The notes beneath the pieces were generated by a model that did not search any database, was not told where the DNA came from, and worked only from the letters and a program-made list of their open reading frames with translations. Below, in pieces: positions 46,236-58,455 of a stretch of 64,000 nt of DNA (the first letter of the stretch is position 1; each line of letters opens with the position of its first letter). Source of the stretch: Clusia tigrina (lineage: Eukaryota; Arthropoda; Insecta; Diptera; Clusiidae); the NCBI GenBank assembly GCA_920105625.2, contig OV050032.1, positions 128,509,829 through 128,573,828 on the forward strand, read 5' to 3'. Made by a program: the position numbers and the translations under genes.

Positions 46236-47510
46236 AGTCTCCTTCCAACGATGTCAAACCTATTTGAAAGACTACTGTTGAAAATGCTACCCGATGTGCA
46301 TAAACACATAATAATTTGCAGTGGTATAATCACATAAAAATTTGGATTTCGCCCAAAACAGCACTACAGTACAGCAAGTAATTCGATTAAATAATGAGAT
46401 AAGAAAAGCTTTCGAGGATAAAAAGTACTGCTCGGCAATTTTCCTTTATATTGCCAAGGCTTTCGATAGGGTTTGCCATGCTGGACTATTGATAAAATTG
46501 GAAATATTTTACTTGGAAGAGGAGACCAGATACCAAAATCTTATATGCACATTCGGAAGTATATTATCAAGTAGAAGGAGTTTGTTATCCCTAACTGTAA
46601 TATTAAGGCTGGAGTCCCGCAGGAAAGTGTACTTGGTTCAATGTTATACCTAGTGTTCACTTCATACCTACCAACAGACAATCGCCTGATGATATCATTA
46701 TTTGATGATTTTACCGCGATCTTCAGTTGGCATACAATTCCGAGAGTCGCTTTCAGATACCTTAGTTATCACGTATAGCGATTTGACTACTGGTTAGCCA
46801 ATTGGCTCATTCGCGTCAATGAAGTCAAAAGTATTCAGATCACATTTACCCTGCGAAAGGATACTTGTCTGAAAATTGCATGAAACGGCGTATCTATTCC
46901 TTAAGATATTAAAGTAACCTACTTAAGGGTCCATTTCGACCGTAGCCTGATTTGGCGCAAGCACATTGCAGTAAAAAGCACACAAATGAAGCTGAAGGCA
47001 CAAGGTACTAATTGGTTACTTAACAAGAAAATTTGACATAGAAAATACGCATTTTTAATCAACACAAACAGCTGGGTATGAAATTTGGCTCCTTGAACTG
47101 GTTGATAGGTTACAACTGTAAGCTACCAATGAAGAATAAACTCCTACTAAAAATAAAAAATAAACTTCTACTTTATAAAAGTGTAATAAAACCTTTGTGG
47201 ACAAATGGCATTCAGTTGTGGAGTGCATCAAGGAATAGTAATATAAAATTCCACGCAAAACTATTGCGGATAATTGTCAACGCATCATGGTTTGTCAGTA
47301 ACAGAACAAAACGGAAGGACCTTAACATACCGACAGTCCACGAGGAGATAAAATATTGTAGCACTAAATATTGGGCACGGCTAAGTACGTATTCTAGCGT
47401 ACTAGCTCTAAATATGCACAAGTCAATTGCACATTTAAACGACCGGCAGCCTTGGACTGCGTGTACCAAAGGTATCTTATTATTTTCTTCCATATGTAAA
47501 TAATGTATTA
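46236..47510 (+). mobile_element. 5'-truncated Jockey LINE (Jockey-5), RT region
   Basis: The plus strand has NLFERLLLKMLP (about 46256), FGFRPKQ, 'KKYCSAIFLYIAKAFDRV' (motif A), 'ISLFDDFTAIF' (catalytic box, out of frame), 'INVNEVK'-type thumb sequence and a C-terminal frame at 47078-47503 (LLLYKSVIKPLWTNGIQLWS, DLNIPTVHEEI). Motif A has Tyr for the catalytic Asp and the FADD box reads FDDF. The C-terminal frame also contains a short internal duplication (KNKLLLKIKNKLLLYK). The 3' AT-rich region continues to about 47750. Confidence 0.75.
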
Positions 47511-47803
47511 ATAGTTATGGTATATAGAACACTGCTTTGAAAATTATATGAAAGGATATTGTTGGCTCTTTATTTTAATACTAATATTAAAGAACTTTAT
47601 TTTGAACATTATATGAGAGTATAGCATAGACTCTTCTTTTGCATTGTATATATAATTGTATCGCAAATACCCGATTGACCAGTGTTGAAATAGTTCTTAT
47701 ATTATATTAGGCACTATAACACAATTAAGTTAACAGCTGAAGGCATTGAGGGCATATCAATCGTAGACGGCTTCCTAGTGAGGGCATGACCCATAGACAT
47801 ATA

Positions 47804-49079
47804 CGAGGGCGGATTGATATTGAAGGTACCTAAGTAGGAAAAACACATTTTTCAAAAACCATTTATTTCTCAACATAGTCTCCTTTTACTTCGACACACT
47901 TAGTAAGACGATATTCCAACTTTTTTATATCATCTGAATAATACGATTTCGGGAACCCCTCAATATACGCGTTAGTTTCGGTAATCACTTCTTCGTTTGA
48001 GATGAATCTTTTTCCTGCGAGCTATTTTTTCAAGTTTGGAAACAGGAAAAGTCACTAGGAGCTAAATCTGGACTATAAGGTGGATGATTAACCATTTCGA
48101 AGTGTATTTCACGTAATTTTAGCATCGTATCTAATGCTGTGTGAACCGGTGCGTTGTCTTGAAGAAAGAGCATTTTTTTCTTCTTTAAATATGGTCGGTT
48201 TTCCTTGATTGCATCAATCAATTGATCCAATAATGCACGATAATACTTTCCTGTGATTGTCGATCCTTTTTCAAGATAATCGATGAGCAATATTCCGTGT
48301 GCATTCCAAAATACAGTGGCCATAACCTTGCCGGCCGATTTCACTGCCTTCGCCTTCTTCGGAGCACTTCCACCAGCTTCCACCCATTGATTTTTGGTAT
48401 CAGGTGTGTAGTGGTGGACCCACGTTTCAACAACAGTTATTTATCGACGCCAAAAATCAACAGGATTACGCTTTATCATGTCCAAACACCGCTGTGAAGT
48501 GGTCTGTCGAACTCGTTTTTGTTCGACACTGAGCAAACGCGGCACCCATATTGCCGATAGCTTTTTCATATGCAAATGTTCATGCAAAATGTTGAACACA
48601 AGTTCATATGATATGTTTATCATTTCAACAATCTCACGCAACTTGACTCGGCGATCATTCATAACGATATCGAGGATTTTCTTGATATTTTCTTCAGTAA
48701 CCACCTCTTTTGGCCTTCCTGTTGATGGTATTGTTGCAGTGCTTGTTCGGCCGCGTTTAAAATCAGCAATCCAATATTTTACCATGTAATCTGACGGAGC
48801 AGACTCACCGTAATGTTTTTCGAGCTTTACTTTTGTCTCTTTCGCCGTTTTTCCTTTCAAATAATAGTGTTTAATCACTGCACGAAATTCGCTTTTTTCC
48901 ATTTTTCAAGAAAAACAAAAGTTGCTTACTTCAAACGACTACAACAAATAAACCAATCGATGAATTTGGGTGAAATTTTAACAGCTGACGCTTGACAGAT
49001 CGCAATTTCTAAAATAAAAAAAGTTTTGTGTTTGTGCTGCCATCTAGCGCTAGGTAGCTTCAATATCAATCCGCCCTAG
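47804..49079 (-). mobile_element. mariner transposon, copy 2
   Basis: 1,276 bp with inverted ends matching copy 1 ('cgagggcggattgatattga' at the left; the right end 'ccgccctag' has one mutated base) and TA at 47802-47803 and 49080-49081. It is inverted relative to copy 1 and nearly identical to it outside the indels. Confidence 0.92.
47863..48902 (-). pseudogene. mariner transposase, broken (copy 2)
   Basis: The N-terminal 150 residues are open (48902-48441: MEKSEFRAVIKHYYLKGKTA, HTH region, WVPRLLS). A Leu codon is then TAA near 48441, and the first catalytic block reads TVVETW instead of TVDETW, so the catalytic Asp is Val. A 9-base deletion follows. The second block LFLQDNAPVHTA and third YSPDLAPSD are intact in the frame 48383-48030, after which a frameshift at about 48035 breaks the end. 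Confidence 0.88.
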
Positions 49080-49081
49080 TA

Positions 49082-51560
49082 TGTTGCACCGGTGAATATC
49101 AATCCTTTGTATCAAAAAGAACAATTTTTAAGCCCCAATATAATATCTCCTACAAATTGGGGGCATAATAGTTTGAGAATCTTCTGACCACCGTCGGAAA
49201 TCAAATCAGAAAAACTAATATACTCCTAGTCATCAGCAGGTACACGACTTCAATTATGAAGAGATCAGCGCTATTTGGGAGTATGCAAGTTCTCTGTAAT
49301 AAATATATATACAAAAAAGAAGGGCAAATATTATTTATATCTATATCCACTGCATAAGAGAAGAGCAGTAAAATAAGAAATAAAAAAAAAATATTGCAGC
49401 TATATCAGCTGCATAAGAGATATTAGCTTATAACGAAAGTTGCGCGACTCCTACGGGACCCTCCACGTTTAAGAATAGTAAAAAAAATTAAAAGTTGCAA
49501 CAATATAAAAAATTATTTACTATAAAATTATGATTGTAAAAGGACATATTTATATATACTAAGTATATCTGTTAAAACACGTTTTCGCATATGACCAAAA
49601 TACAGAAAGAAAAAAATACCTAACTCCAGTCATATCCTAGTAGATTACTAAGAAGCCTAGATCCGATCCAAGAAATTCCTGAACTTTATAACGACCTAGC
49701 GAACGTAGACCAAACACTAACTATCACTACCACACTTACAGACATTAACCACAAACTCTTAACAATTAGCAGTTGAATAGAGCGGACGTACTTCATTTGC
49801 TCCGTTTTCGTAAATTAATTGTGGATTTTTGGTGATCAAAATAAATTAATATTGGCGAATATTAGGAGAACTGATTACGTGTGTGAAGAGTTTTGCTATC
49901 ATATGGTTCATTACTGGCCACGGGGTATAAGGTACATAAATATTTTTATTTTTAATTGGCAAAATCACTAAAGACAAGAGCGGGAACACGAGTGCGGTGA
50001 GTCGATAGCGGTTTCACCAAAGAACATACAAGAATAGACAGTTGATATGAAAGTATTTGTGCGAGTTCTTCTACTGAGAGGAGGTTTTAAAATTGATGTA
50101 TGTAGTTGTAAATATACAGTGCTCCCCCCTTAACACTAACTATCGTTATTCCTCAATTCACTTAACTTCTCAAAATAACTTAAAACACAAAATTCTGTTG
50201 ATAATTTCTCATTGTCAATGAACCCTCGAGATCCACACGTCGAAATATTCCAGTGCGTTTAAGTAAAAAAATTAATTCGACAAAATAAAAAATTGTTTTC
50301 ATCATTATTAAAGACAGAAACACTACCTCTGTTTAATTAAAAGCATAAAGCCGCTAACTTAATTCGATTAGCTGCATTTTTTACGTATTTTGAAGATTTT
50401 TCTGAGTAATTGAAATTGTTGTTATTTGTGAGAATACTGTAAAAACGTTGAATTCTCTATTGACCGGCAATTTCTTAATCTGTGTCTCCTTCTGTTCCAA
50501 ATTCTAATTTTTTTACTGTCCCCTGTGAACTTTCTTTCGTTCATGGCCATGTATATTTAAACACGCTTGGGGTATTACTGGGGCAGTCGGACCCCATTTT
50601 AATATAAATGAATTTTTATTAATTATTTTAGTTATTAGTAGTATAATATTATGGCAAAAAACCAAATAATTATTATTCTACATCTTATGATTACTATGGT
50701 GCGTGTACAGTGAACAGAAGTGTAAATGGAAAGCAATTGGATCAGATTTTACATTAAGAATAGTTGAAAAGAACTTGTTCACATTTTAGTTTTCAATTCC
50801 AAATTAAATAACACAATTTTTTTCTTTAATTATAACCTTTTCTTTTTAGAAGTTTCGCAGTTCTTTTTAAAATACAAATGAAGTGACCCGCTAAAAGTTT
50901 AATTTTAACGTAGCCCTGATTTCTTCTGATTTTTTTCTCCGAATATTCGCTTTATTAGACAACATCCCAGCAGTGAAACCAACTAGTTAAAATTCTAGTA
51001 AACTCATATTATATGTAAAATTCATATATATGTACATAATATAATAATGTGAATTCGACATGTAAAATAATTTTTGTGCATAAATGAGGAGTGTATGTAT
51101 TCAGCATGTTATTTCATGCTGCCGCATTTCCACTTTTCTTAGCGAACACTTTGCGGATATTTTAAAACACGCGTTAACTTGAAGATTTATCTCTAAAATG
51201 AGGAATTACAAAAAATGGTTGAAATTATAAGAAGTACTGCTTTTCTTCAAATTCCAATGTTTGTCTTTAGTTCCTTTTTTATTAAATTGAAAAGAAATGA
51301 AAAATTTAGTATACTCGTTAATGAAGTGCCGCAGAAGTCAGTAACTGGTTAACTTATAGATAAGTTTTGAACTAGTAAATTTAACACTTGATTTTTTACT
51401 ATTAAATTTAGTAGTATATTTTGCTGACTGCCTATAATTTTCACTACAGGGACATGGAATATTTTTACAACAAACATAATAAATTCGCATACACTACGTG
51501 TGATCAAAAAAAAAAAATGGTCGGTAAATAAATATGGAGGGAATTGAATGTCTTTTCCTA
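49082..51560. other. 2.5 kb AT-rich region, no gene seen
   Basis: No open frame with recognisable content, no TIR pair, and no tRNA-like arms noticed. Short A and T runs and near-repeats such as 'tatatcagctgcataagaga' (about 49340-49425, seen twice) occur. It may be decayed element sequence or the leader of Jockey-6. Confidence 0.4.
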
Positions 51561-51578
51561 TTCTTCTTTGGTTTCACG

Positions 51579-53000
51579 ATGAGTGTTGCTCGCTCTCCAA
51601 CATTGGCGCCAAATAAGAATTGAGCGGTAGTAGCAATGGTAACATCTCTCGCAATGTAGAGAAACCGGACGCGCATGCAACTGCAACTTCCCACAGTAAA
51701 ATTGCGACTGCTCCCAGCAACACAAGTAAGTAGCGATCGACCTCAGGTCATGCCTCACTCTCACTCGTCTGAACGTGTTAAAGCGAAGCCACCAACAGTA
51801 ATTGAGTGCACTTTTAATACGGTAAATGCTCTCACCTCAATAAAATGGTTTAAATCACCCAGCAGAAAATTTAGCAGATAAACCAGCAGGGAAAAGTGGA
51901 ATAACGCAAACTGGTTTTGATATATTCTTATAACTAAGCGTAAGGGAAGTCCACAATCAAGTGGCATCAAAGCTAACACCCCAAAAATTATTAAAACCGG
52001 TGAGACCAAAATGTCTAGCAACAACCGCTTCGCGTTACTTCAAAGTGTTGAGAATACAGATACACCAAAATCTGAATCTAAACCACACCCCATATATTTG
52101 CGAGAACGTAACTCTAATAAGTTAGTCAACAAGCTAACTGAGCTCTTAGGTTCAAGAAGTTTCCACGTGAACCTGCTCCATAAAGGTAATTTATAAGAAA
52201 CAAAAATTCAAATATATAGCGAGGGAAATTATAGGGTCGTTATAAGTAACTTAGACACAGAAAACAAAAACTACTACACTTACTACTATACGCTACACTA
52301 ACTACTATACGCTCAAAAGTAGCAAAGGCCTTACAATTTTATAAAAGGACTAGAATCAGATATCCCAACCGCTGAAATCAAAGAAGCATTAAATGATGTA
52401 GGATTCGTCCTCCACTGTTCCCCCCACCACTGCTCCGCATAGAGCTTGAGCCAGAAACCCAAAAGCTTAAAAAAGGGGAACTAGATGGCATATATAACCT
52501 CCGCTACCTTCTGCATCGTACAATTACGGTGGAGGAGCCCCTCAAAAGGAATGGTCCAGTACAAAGTACTAATTGCCAAGACTTCTGGCACACTAGATCC
52601 TATTGTACACTTCGTAGTGTATGTGTTGCCTGTGGTGATTTACACCCTACATCAAAATAACCATAACTGACATTGCTCCTAGCAAGTGCAGTAATTGTGG
52701 CGGTAACTATACTGCCAATTACAGAGATTGCCCTGTTTACCTGGAAATTAGGAATAAGGACCCTCAGCTAAAGAACAAGCGCACTCAAGTTAGTTCAAAT
52801 ATTCCTGTGATTGCACAACCACAGAAGCCAATTTTATATTGCGACACAGGGACAACGTACGCAGGGGTACTTAAGTCAGGGGGCGACCCGCAGATGGGTA
52901 GCGGTACAAATCATCAGAACTTTGAAGGAATGATGACAACGCTCACCCAATGTATGACCCAGTTTATGACTTCAATGCAAAATATGATCTAAGGAATGAT
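51579..53000 (+). pseudogene. Jockey-superfamily ORF1 (Jockey-6)
   Basis: It starts MSVARSPTLAPN at 51579, the same MSVxRSP start as Jockey-1 and -2. Later blocks: NNRFALLQSVENTD and PIYLRERNSNKLVNKLTELL (52011-52196), then 'SDIPTAEIKEALNDVGF' (about 52355-52405) of the PRE_C2HC-type region. Knuckle 1 reads STNCQDFWHTRSYC with its first Cys lost, knuckle 2 begins CVACGDLH, and knuckle 3 CSNCGGNYTANYRDC has Tyr for His. The C-terminal frame (52807-52992) ends in a Met/Gln-rich stretch. No ORF2 follows directly; ORF2 of Jockey-7 lies 2 kb downstream with a DNA transposon between. Confidence 0.75.
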
Positions 53001-53346
53001 GAGAAACCAAAATCAGCTCATGTAATCTGCTCTCTCAGAAACAGAAAATATGAGAAATGAAACTTACTTATACATTCACTTGTATTGCTGGCAATTTTTT
53101 CGTCACTGAATGTAAACAAACCAATTTTTCATTCCCCACTGGATGTAAATAAACTGGTGAGTTTCGGAAAAAACATTACTTGGGATTGTCGTTCGTTAAT
53201 ATTTTAATACTATTCTCATTCCAAAAAGTACCAAGTTCATTTTAGTGAATGCTATTTCTGATTAATAATTTTGATCATTACTAATATTAAGTACACTACT
53301 CTATATGCTAAAATAAATTTATTAAAAATATTATTTAATTCTTATA

Positions 53347-54249
53347 ACGGGTCCGCCATCTAACTTATTTTTCAACTAGTGCTTATTTCGTGAATGGTAA
53401 CACTTAGCTCATGTCTGATTTGACAGATAATTAGTTTTATCCTTCCGCTGAACGAACTGGTTGTTTTCGCTTCGCTAAGTGGGCCTGCGATCGACTTACA
53501 GAAGATGCCGATTTTGCCAAAAAAATCATCTTCTCAGATGAAGCTCATTTTGATCTTGGCGGGTATGTAAACAAGCAAAATTGTCGCATTTGGGGCACAG
53601 AAAACCCGCACGCATACATTGGAAAGCCGATGCACCCAAAACGAGTCACTGTTTGGTGCGGATTTTGGTCCAGAGGCATAATTGGGCCATTTTTCTTCGA
53701 AAATGAGCAAGGAGCCGTCACAGTCAATGGCGATCGTTATCGGGCCATGTTGAACGAATTTTTGTTCACAAAAATTGAAGAGGAGGATATTGGCAACATT
53801 TGGTTTCAACAGGACGGCGCTATGTGCCACACAGCTGAAGCTACACTCGATGTTTCGCGCCCTGTTTTTGAAGATCGCATTATCAGCCGCAGAGCTGATG
53901 TCGTTTGGCCACCTCGGAGCTGCCATTTGACACCGTTGGACTATTATTTGTGGGGTGCCCTCAAAGATAAGTGTAACGCCGACAAGCCAGAGACAATTGA
54001 CGCTTTATAGGACAATATTCGTGAAGTCATTGGGTAAATACAGCTGCACACAATCGATAATGTGCTTAGAAATTGGATCGATCGTGTAGGCTACTGCATG
54101 GCCAGCCGAGGCAGCCATTTGAATGAAATTATTTTCCATTATTAACCGGAAGGATTGTACTTTCAAATAAAAAAAGAAATTTGAGAAAATATCCAGTCGT
54201 TTTTTTTTTTATAGAATTTTCAAAAAAAAAAGTTATTTGGCGGACCCGT
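53347..54249 (+). mobile_element. Short IS630/Tc1-mariner-type transposon
   Basis: 903 bp flanked by TA (53345-53346 and 54250-54251). The inverted ends 'acgggtccgcca' at the left and 'tggcggacccgt' at the right are perfect over 12 bp, and similarity continues inward (taactt plus T run). It carries the C-terminal catalytic part of a transposase and lacks the N-terminal DNA-binding part, so it is an internally deleted copy. Confidence 0.85.
53475..54010 (+). pseudogene. Tc1/mariner-type DDE transposase, N-terminally deleted
   Basis: In frame from about 53475 without an ATG: FAKWACDRLTEDADFAKKII, then IFSDEAHFDLGG (first catalytic Asp), 'HPKRVTVWCGFWSRGIIGPF', NIWFQQDGAMCHTAEA (second Asp), and WPPRSCHLTPLDYYLWGALK (third acidic block, with His for the usual Asp before LTP but the following Asp kept). 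The frame ends at TAG 54008-54010, with degraded C-terminal sense beyond. The only ATG (53630) lies inside the domain, so no normal product is expected. Confidence 0.82.
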
Positions 54250-54252
54250 TAT

Positions 54253-54980
54253 TAATTTATAATTTGTTTGGCTTGTTTATTCTTTTTAATGAACTTAATG
54301 CCAACAAAAGTACAAAAAATTAAAGAAAATATTTATCTATTATCATTAAACTATGTTGTTAAACTTACTTTAAATGTTTAGTAATAAATATAAGAGAAAA
54401 AAGCAACACAATTCTGTACGCATATTTAATTAAATAAATGTTATACAATTTGTTTTTGTTTTGAAACAACTATTTTTGAGGGCATTTTAATTTCAATTCA
54501 TAGCTAAAAATCTAATGAATACACAATATATTCTAGGCAAATTACAATGTATTAGTCAAATTATGAAATACCAAAGCAGAAACCAGCATATAAATATATG
54601 AATTCTGCGGAATTTTATAAATGAAAATATATATATATATAATCCTTCTGCGAAAGCATGTCTATATTTAACAATGTATTCAGTAATATTTGAAATACTA
54701 ATTTGCATCTAAATAGATTTGATAGTTTATATAATTACGTTATTTTGTTTATTATTATTGATTTTGGGTGCGTATTATATTTTTATTCCGTTTTACTAAT
54801 AAAAAATGTTATAAAGTGATAAACTCTTTTATTCTGAATGTTCCTTTTTTTCTTTTCCTACTACAATTTCGTAATATGAAATTTTTAGTACAATGGCACC
54901 CGTTTTTTCGAGGTGAACTCACATATAGTGTATATGTTTTTTTTCATACGGTAAAAAATTTGACGTTTAAGTTACGGCCC
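54253..54980. other. AT-rich spacer, no gene seen
   Basis: Between the small DNA transposon and the Jockey-7 endonuclease start. It is AT-rich with a 'tatatatatata' stretch near 54630. The short frame at 54768-55004 is Phe/Leu-rich without recognisable content. Confidence 0.4.
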
Positions 54981-55223
54981 TATGCTCAGAAACGAACGTG
55001 CTGAAAATCTGTCAATGGAATGCTAACGCATAAGTTAGAAGTCAATAACTTTTACTCTCGAATGAAATCGATATACTTCTCATATCGGAAACACATCTAA
55101 CCGAAAAGCACAATTTTTTATACAAAGCATCCCGCTGGTAAAGCACATGGTGGCACTGGAATTTAGAACGAAAATAGTATAAACGAATAAAGAAGTCTGA
55201 AGTCGGGTAAGACCGACTTCGAA

Positions 55224-56745
55224 ATACCCTTTACCTTTTCTTGTGCGTGCGAGTTCAACAATGAGGATGTTTTCTTCATAAATCATCATTAGGAGCATAT
55301 TCACGGTAATTTTTGGTGGGGTACCTTGAAATGATTATATCGACCCCATTTCTTGTGTATGGCTTTCTAGTGTCAATATAACAAATAATATATAATTTAG
55401 TCCAAAAATATTGTGTAGGTCGAAAGTTATAATAATATGTCAATAGTGGGCGTGGCTGTAAAAATAAAACGCCCATTTTTTGTGTAGTGTTTAATGTTAG
55501 TACCCGCAACCTTCCTGTGAAATTACGTTGAAAAGTCTTTAATAGGAAGCTAGTAATGATTTGTGGTTAATTGTGGGCGTGGCAGTAGTAATAATCTGCC
55601 CATATTTGGAATGCATGCTAGTACAGACCCAGTGTTTACATCTATCAATTTGTTTTCATATATCATCACTAGAAGCATAGATAGGGTAATTGTCTTTAAG
55701 TGGGGTCCCCAAAATTCATTATATGGGAAGGAGGCGTATCGTTCCTCTGATCGACCCGAATCTTGTATATGGCTTTGTAGGGTCTATATACGTACTAATC
55801 TAAAATTTCGTCCAACAATATTGTATAGGTCGTAAGTTTTAATAATATGTCAATAGAGGGCGTGGCTGTAGAAATAACACGCCCGTTTTTTGTGCGGTGT
55901 TTAATTTTAGTACCCGCAACATTTCTGTGAAATTTCGTTGATAAATCTTTAATAGGAACACAGTAATGAATTTTTGCTAATCAGTTGTATTATGATCTCC
56001 ATACACACTATTTTGGCCCCTATGCATATTTCTGCCAATTTTCATTCCGCTGGCATCAATACGACCATAGGAAGGCTAATTTTAATTTTAGACCAGAAAG
56101 TTCCTTATATCAAAAGTGGGCGTGTCTTTTCTCTGATCAGCTCCATTTATTGCAGATAGCCTTATAATGCCCTCATGTTCCTTCCAGTATAATTTCATTC
56201 GTAAATCTTTAACAGACCTTAAGTTATTAATATATTGTAATAGTGGGCGGGGCAGTTTATATATACCGCCCACTTTGTGCACAATATTTAGTAGGACCCA
56301 CATCTCCATAACTGCCAACTAACGTCACGATTCCGTCGATTGGACCGAAGTTATAGTCATATTAAAAAATGTGAAAAAAGTTCCTTATATGTGAGGTAGG
56401 CGTGGTCTTTGTCCAAATCGGCCCATATAGCTATCTGGTTCTGTATCTTTGTACAGGCTACACTTTTGCAAATTTTCATTAAGATAGCTCTAACGGTGTA
56501 GAAAAAAAGTGGCCACAGACGGACAGACTGACAGACGGACAGACTGACAGACGGACAGACTGACAGACGGACAGACTGACAGACGGACAGACGGACGGAC
56601 AAAATAAAAATTGTTTAGAAAGTGATTCTGATCATATCTGTATATATATGTCCATACCTATCACGCCTCCTTCTTGAAATTGCAACCCCTCTCAAAAGCA
56701 CAAAATTAGTATACCCTATTTACTTTTTTTAAAGGTAAAGGGTAT
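55224..56745. mobile_element. Non-coding element with 15-bp inverted ends
   Basis: 'ataccctttaccttt' at 55224-55238 is the reverse complement of 'aaaggtaaagggtat' at 56731-56745. Inside, a roughly 150-bp block is repeated with a 410-bp period ('aatattgtgtaggtcg' at 55407 and 'aatattgtataggtcg' at 55817), each with 'gggcgtggc' boxes, and a partial third copy lies near 56200. There is no coding potential. It sits in the middle of the Jockey-7 endonuclease. Its class is unknown; it could be a non-autonomous DNA element. Confidence 0.6.
56516..56600. repeat. 16-bp minisatellite (acggacagactgacag)n
   Basis: About five consecutive units of 'acggacagactgacag', decaying to 'acggacagacggacgg'. It lies near the right end of the non-coding element. 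The Ser/Val/Cys-repeat frame on the minus strand is an artefact of it. Confidence 0.9.
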
Positions 56746-58455
56746 AAACATTTTGATATGGAAGAATGTAACTAGGTGTACCTTCAAGCAACATCAATTT
56801 GATTTGTCGGGTGGGATGTTAATCTAAAAACTAATTTAGAGTTAGAAACATTTCTTGAGCTATTTACATCTACCTTAAGACTAGCTGTGCTTAAAGCCTC
56901 GCACAAACCCGACAACAACTGTGACAACGCTAGATACCCAAAAACTTCAATTTAAACTTATCTTCTTCTAACGGAAAAAAGGAGGACACGTCGCCGATGG
57001 CAAAAATTCATATCTCCTTTCCAAAAACGGTAGTTCTCGGTTTCCACCGAAAACTTAAGAAACGCTTTGCGTCAAGAATCAGAGCGCAGTTTGGATCGGT
57101 ATATTTAAAATCTTTCTGGAACTGATTTTACCAACTATTGAAAATGAAATCACCGATGCGCGGAATTCCACCCATTCGAAATCTCTACGGAAAATGGGCA
57201 AGACGTGATGAAGAAAAGTTTGCCCTTTTCGCAGGGGTTAATACATCCCAAACCCACCTCTTAGTAACAGCAACTTAATAGTCTCATCGTCAGGTTACAA
57301 ATATACGCCTATTAAATTAAAACAAAACGAAATAAGTAACGCAATTAGAAACCTTGCTTCGAACAAAGCCTCAGGACACGATTTCATTACTGGGAAAATG
57401 ATCAAGGAGTTGCCAAAAATAGCGATCATCGTGCTTAGCACAATATTTAATGGATTCCTTCGCTTAGGATACTTTCCCGATGTCTGGAAATTGTCAATAG
57501 TATCAATGATTCCGAAGCCAGGAAAAGATCTGTCCCAATCGGCATCCTATAGACCGATTAGCTTACTGCCTATCATGTCAAAGCTTTTCAAAAAACTTTT
57601 TCTTGTTAAATTAATGCCGCATCTAAATGAAAATCGCATCATTTCTCATCACCCATATGGCTTTCGCGAATATCATAGCACAGTACATCTTCTTAGACGT
57701 AGCCCAGGCGTTTGACAAAGTATGCCACGAGGGGCTTACCTCCAAAATAAAAACTGCTGCCTGCAAAGGCACACCAAATACTGGAAACGTGTCTTAGGGG
57801 CAGGAAATTCAAAGTTAGAATTATTAATGCTTAATCTAAAAACTACGACATCAAAGCCGGCGTACCACAAGGAAAAGTGCTAGGTCCCGTGCTATATACT
57901 TCGGATCTGCCTACATACAAACATTTAACCACAGCAACTTTTGCCAAAAATCCCAAAATTCCATCTCGTGATCTAGAAGATCATCTGGTACTAGTAGAAA
58001 ATTGGTTGGCAGACTGGCGAATTAATGTCAATAAATTAAAATGTATGCAGATCTCATTTACTCTAAAAAAAGGTGAATGTCCAGCTATTGAACTAAATAT
58101 TTTTCCTATTCCACAAGCAAAAGAAGTGAAATATCTAGGAATCCATCTTGACAGAGGATTGACCTAGAAACGCCACATTGAAGCCAAGAAAAAGCATATG
58201 TTACTAAAAGCTAATAGCCTACATTGGCTTATGCACAATAAGTCCAGATTGAGCTTGGTATACAAAATACTCTTGTACAAAGCTATTATTAAACCAGTTT
58301 GCACTGACGGAAGCCAGTTGTGGGGTGGTACAAGTAACTCTAATATAGAATTAATACAAAGAGCACGAATCAATATTCTTAGAACCATTACTGGCGCACC
58401 TTGGTTCGTTAAAAACATTAACATTCACAAAGACCATGACGTGGCGTCAATAGCT

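Larger units (their letters stand above)
54985..58450 (+). mobile_element. Jockey LINE ORF2 (Jockey-7), split by a non-coding element
   Basis: The endonuclease start LKICQWNANA lies near 54998, with 'TKHPAGKAHGGTGI' at about 55120-55160. The sense is then lost in the element at 55224-56745. It resumes at about 56830 with the linker ('LELETFLELFTSTLRLAVLKAS') and RT at 57300-58445: ASYRPISLLPIMS, FLDVAQAFDKV (out of frame near 57700), GVPQGKVLGPVLY and 'ATFAKNPKI' in place of FADD. The C-terminus reaches TGAPWFVKNINIHKD and is cut at about 58445, where a minus-strand Jockey begins. Multiple stops and frameshifts are present. Confidence 0.78.

Noticed and set aside
51494..52024. Minus-strand frames over the Jockey-6 leader and ORF1 start
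   Set aside because: They are antisense to the MSVARSP ORF1 and have no domain of their own.
56357..56602. Minus-strand frame of Ser/Val/Cys/Gln/Arg/Leu repeats
   Set aside because: It is produced by the 16-bp acggacagactgacag minisatellite.
51579..58450. Treating Jockey-6 ORF1 and Jockey-7 ORF2 as one element split by the small DNA transposon
   Set aside because: Order and strand fit, but removal of the 903-bp transposon still leaves over 1 kb of unexplained AT-rich sequence between ORF1 and ORF2. Kept separate.
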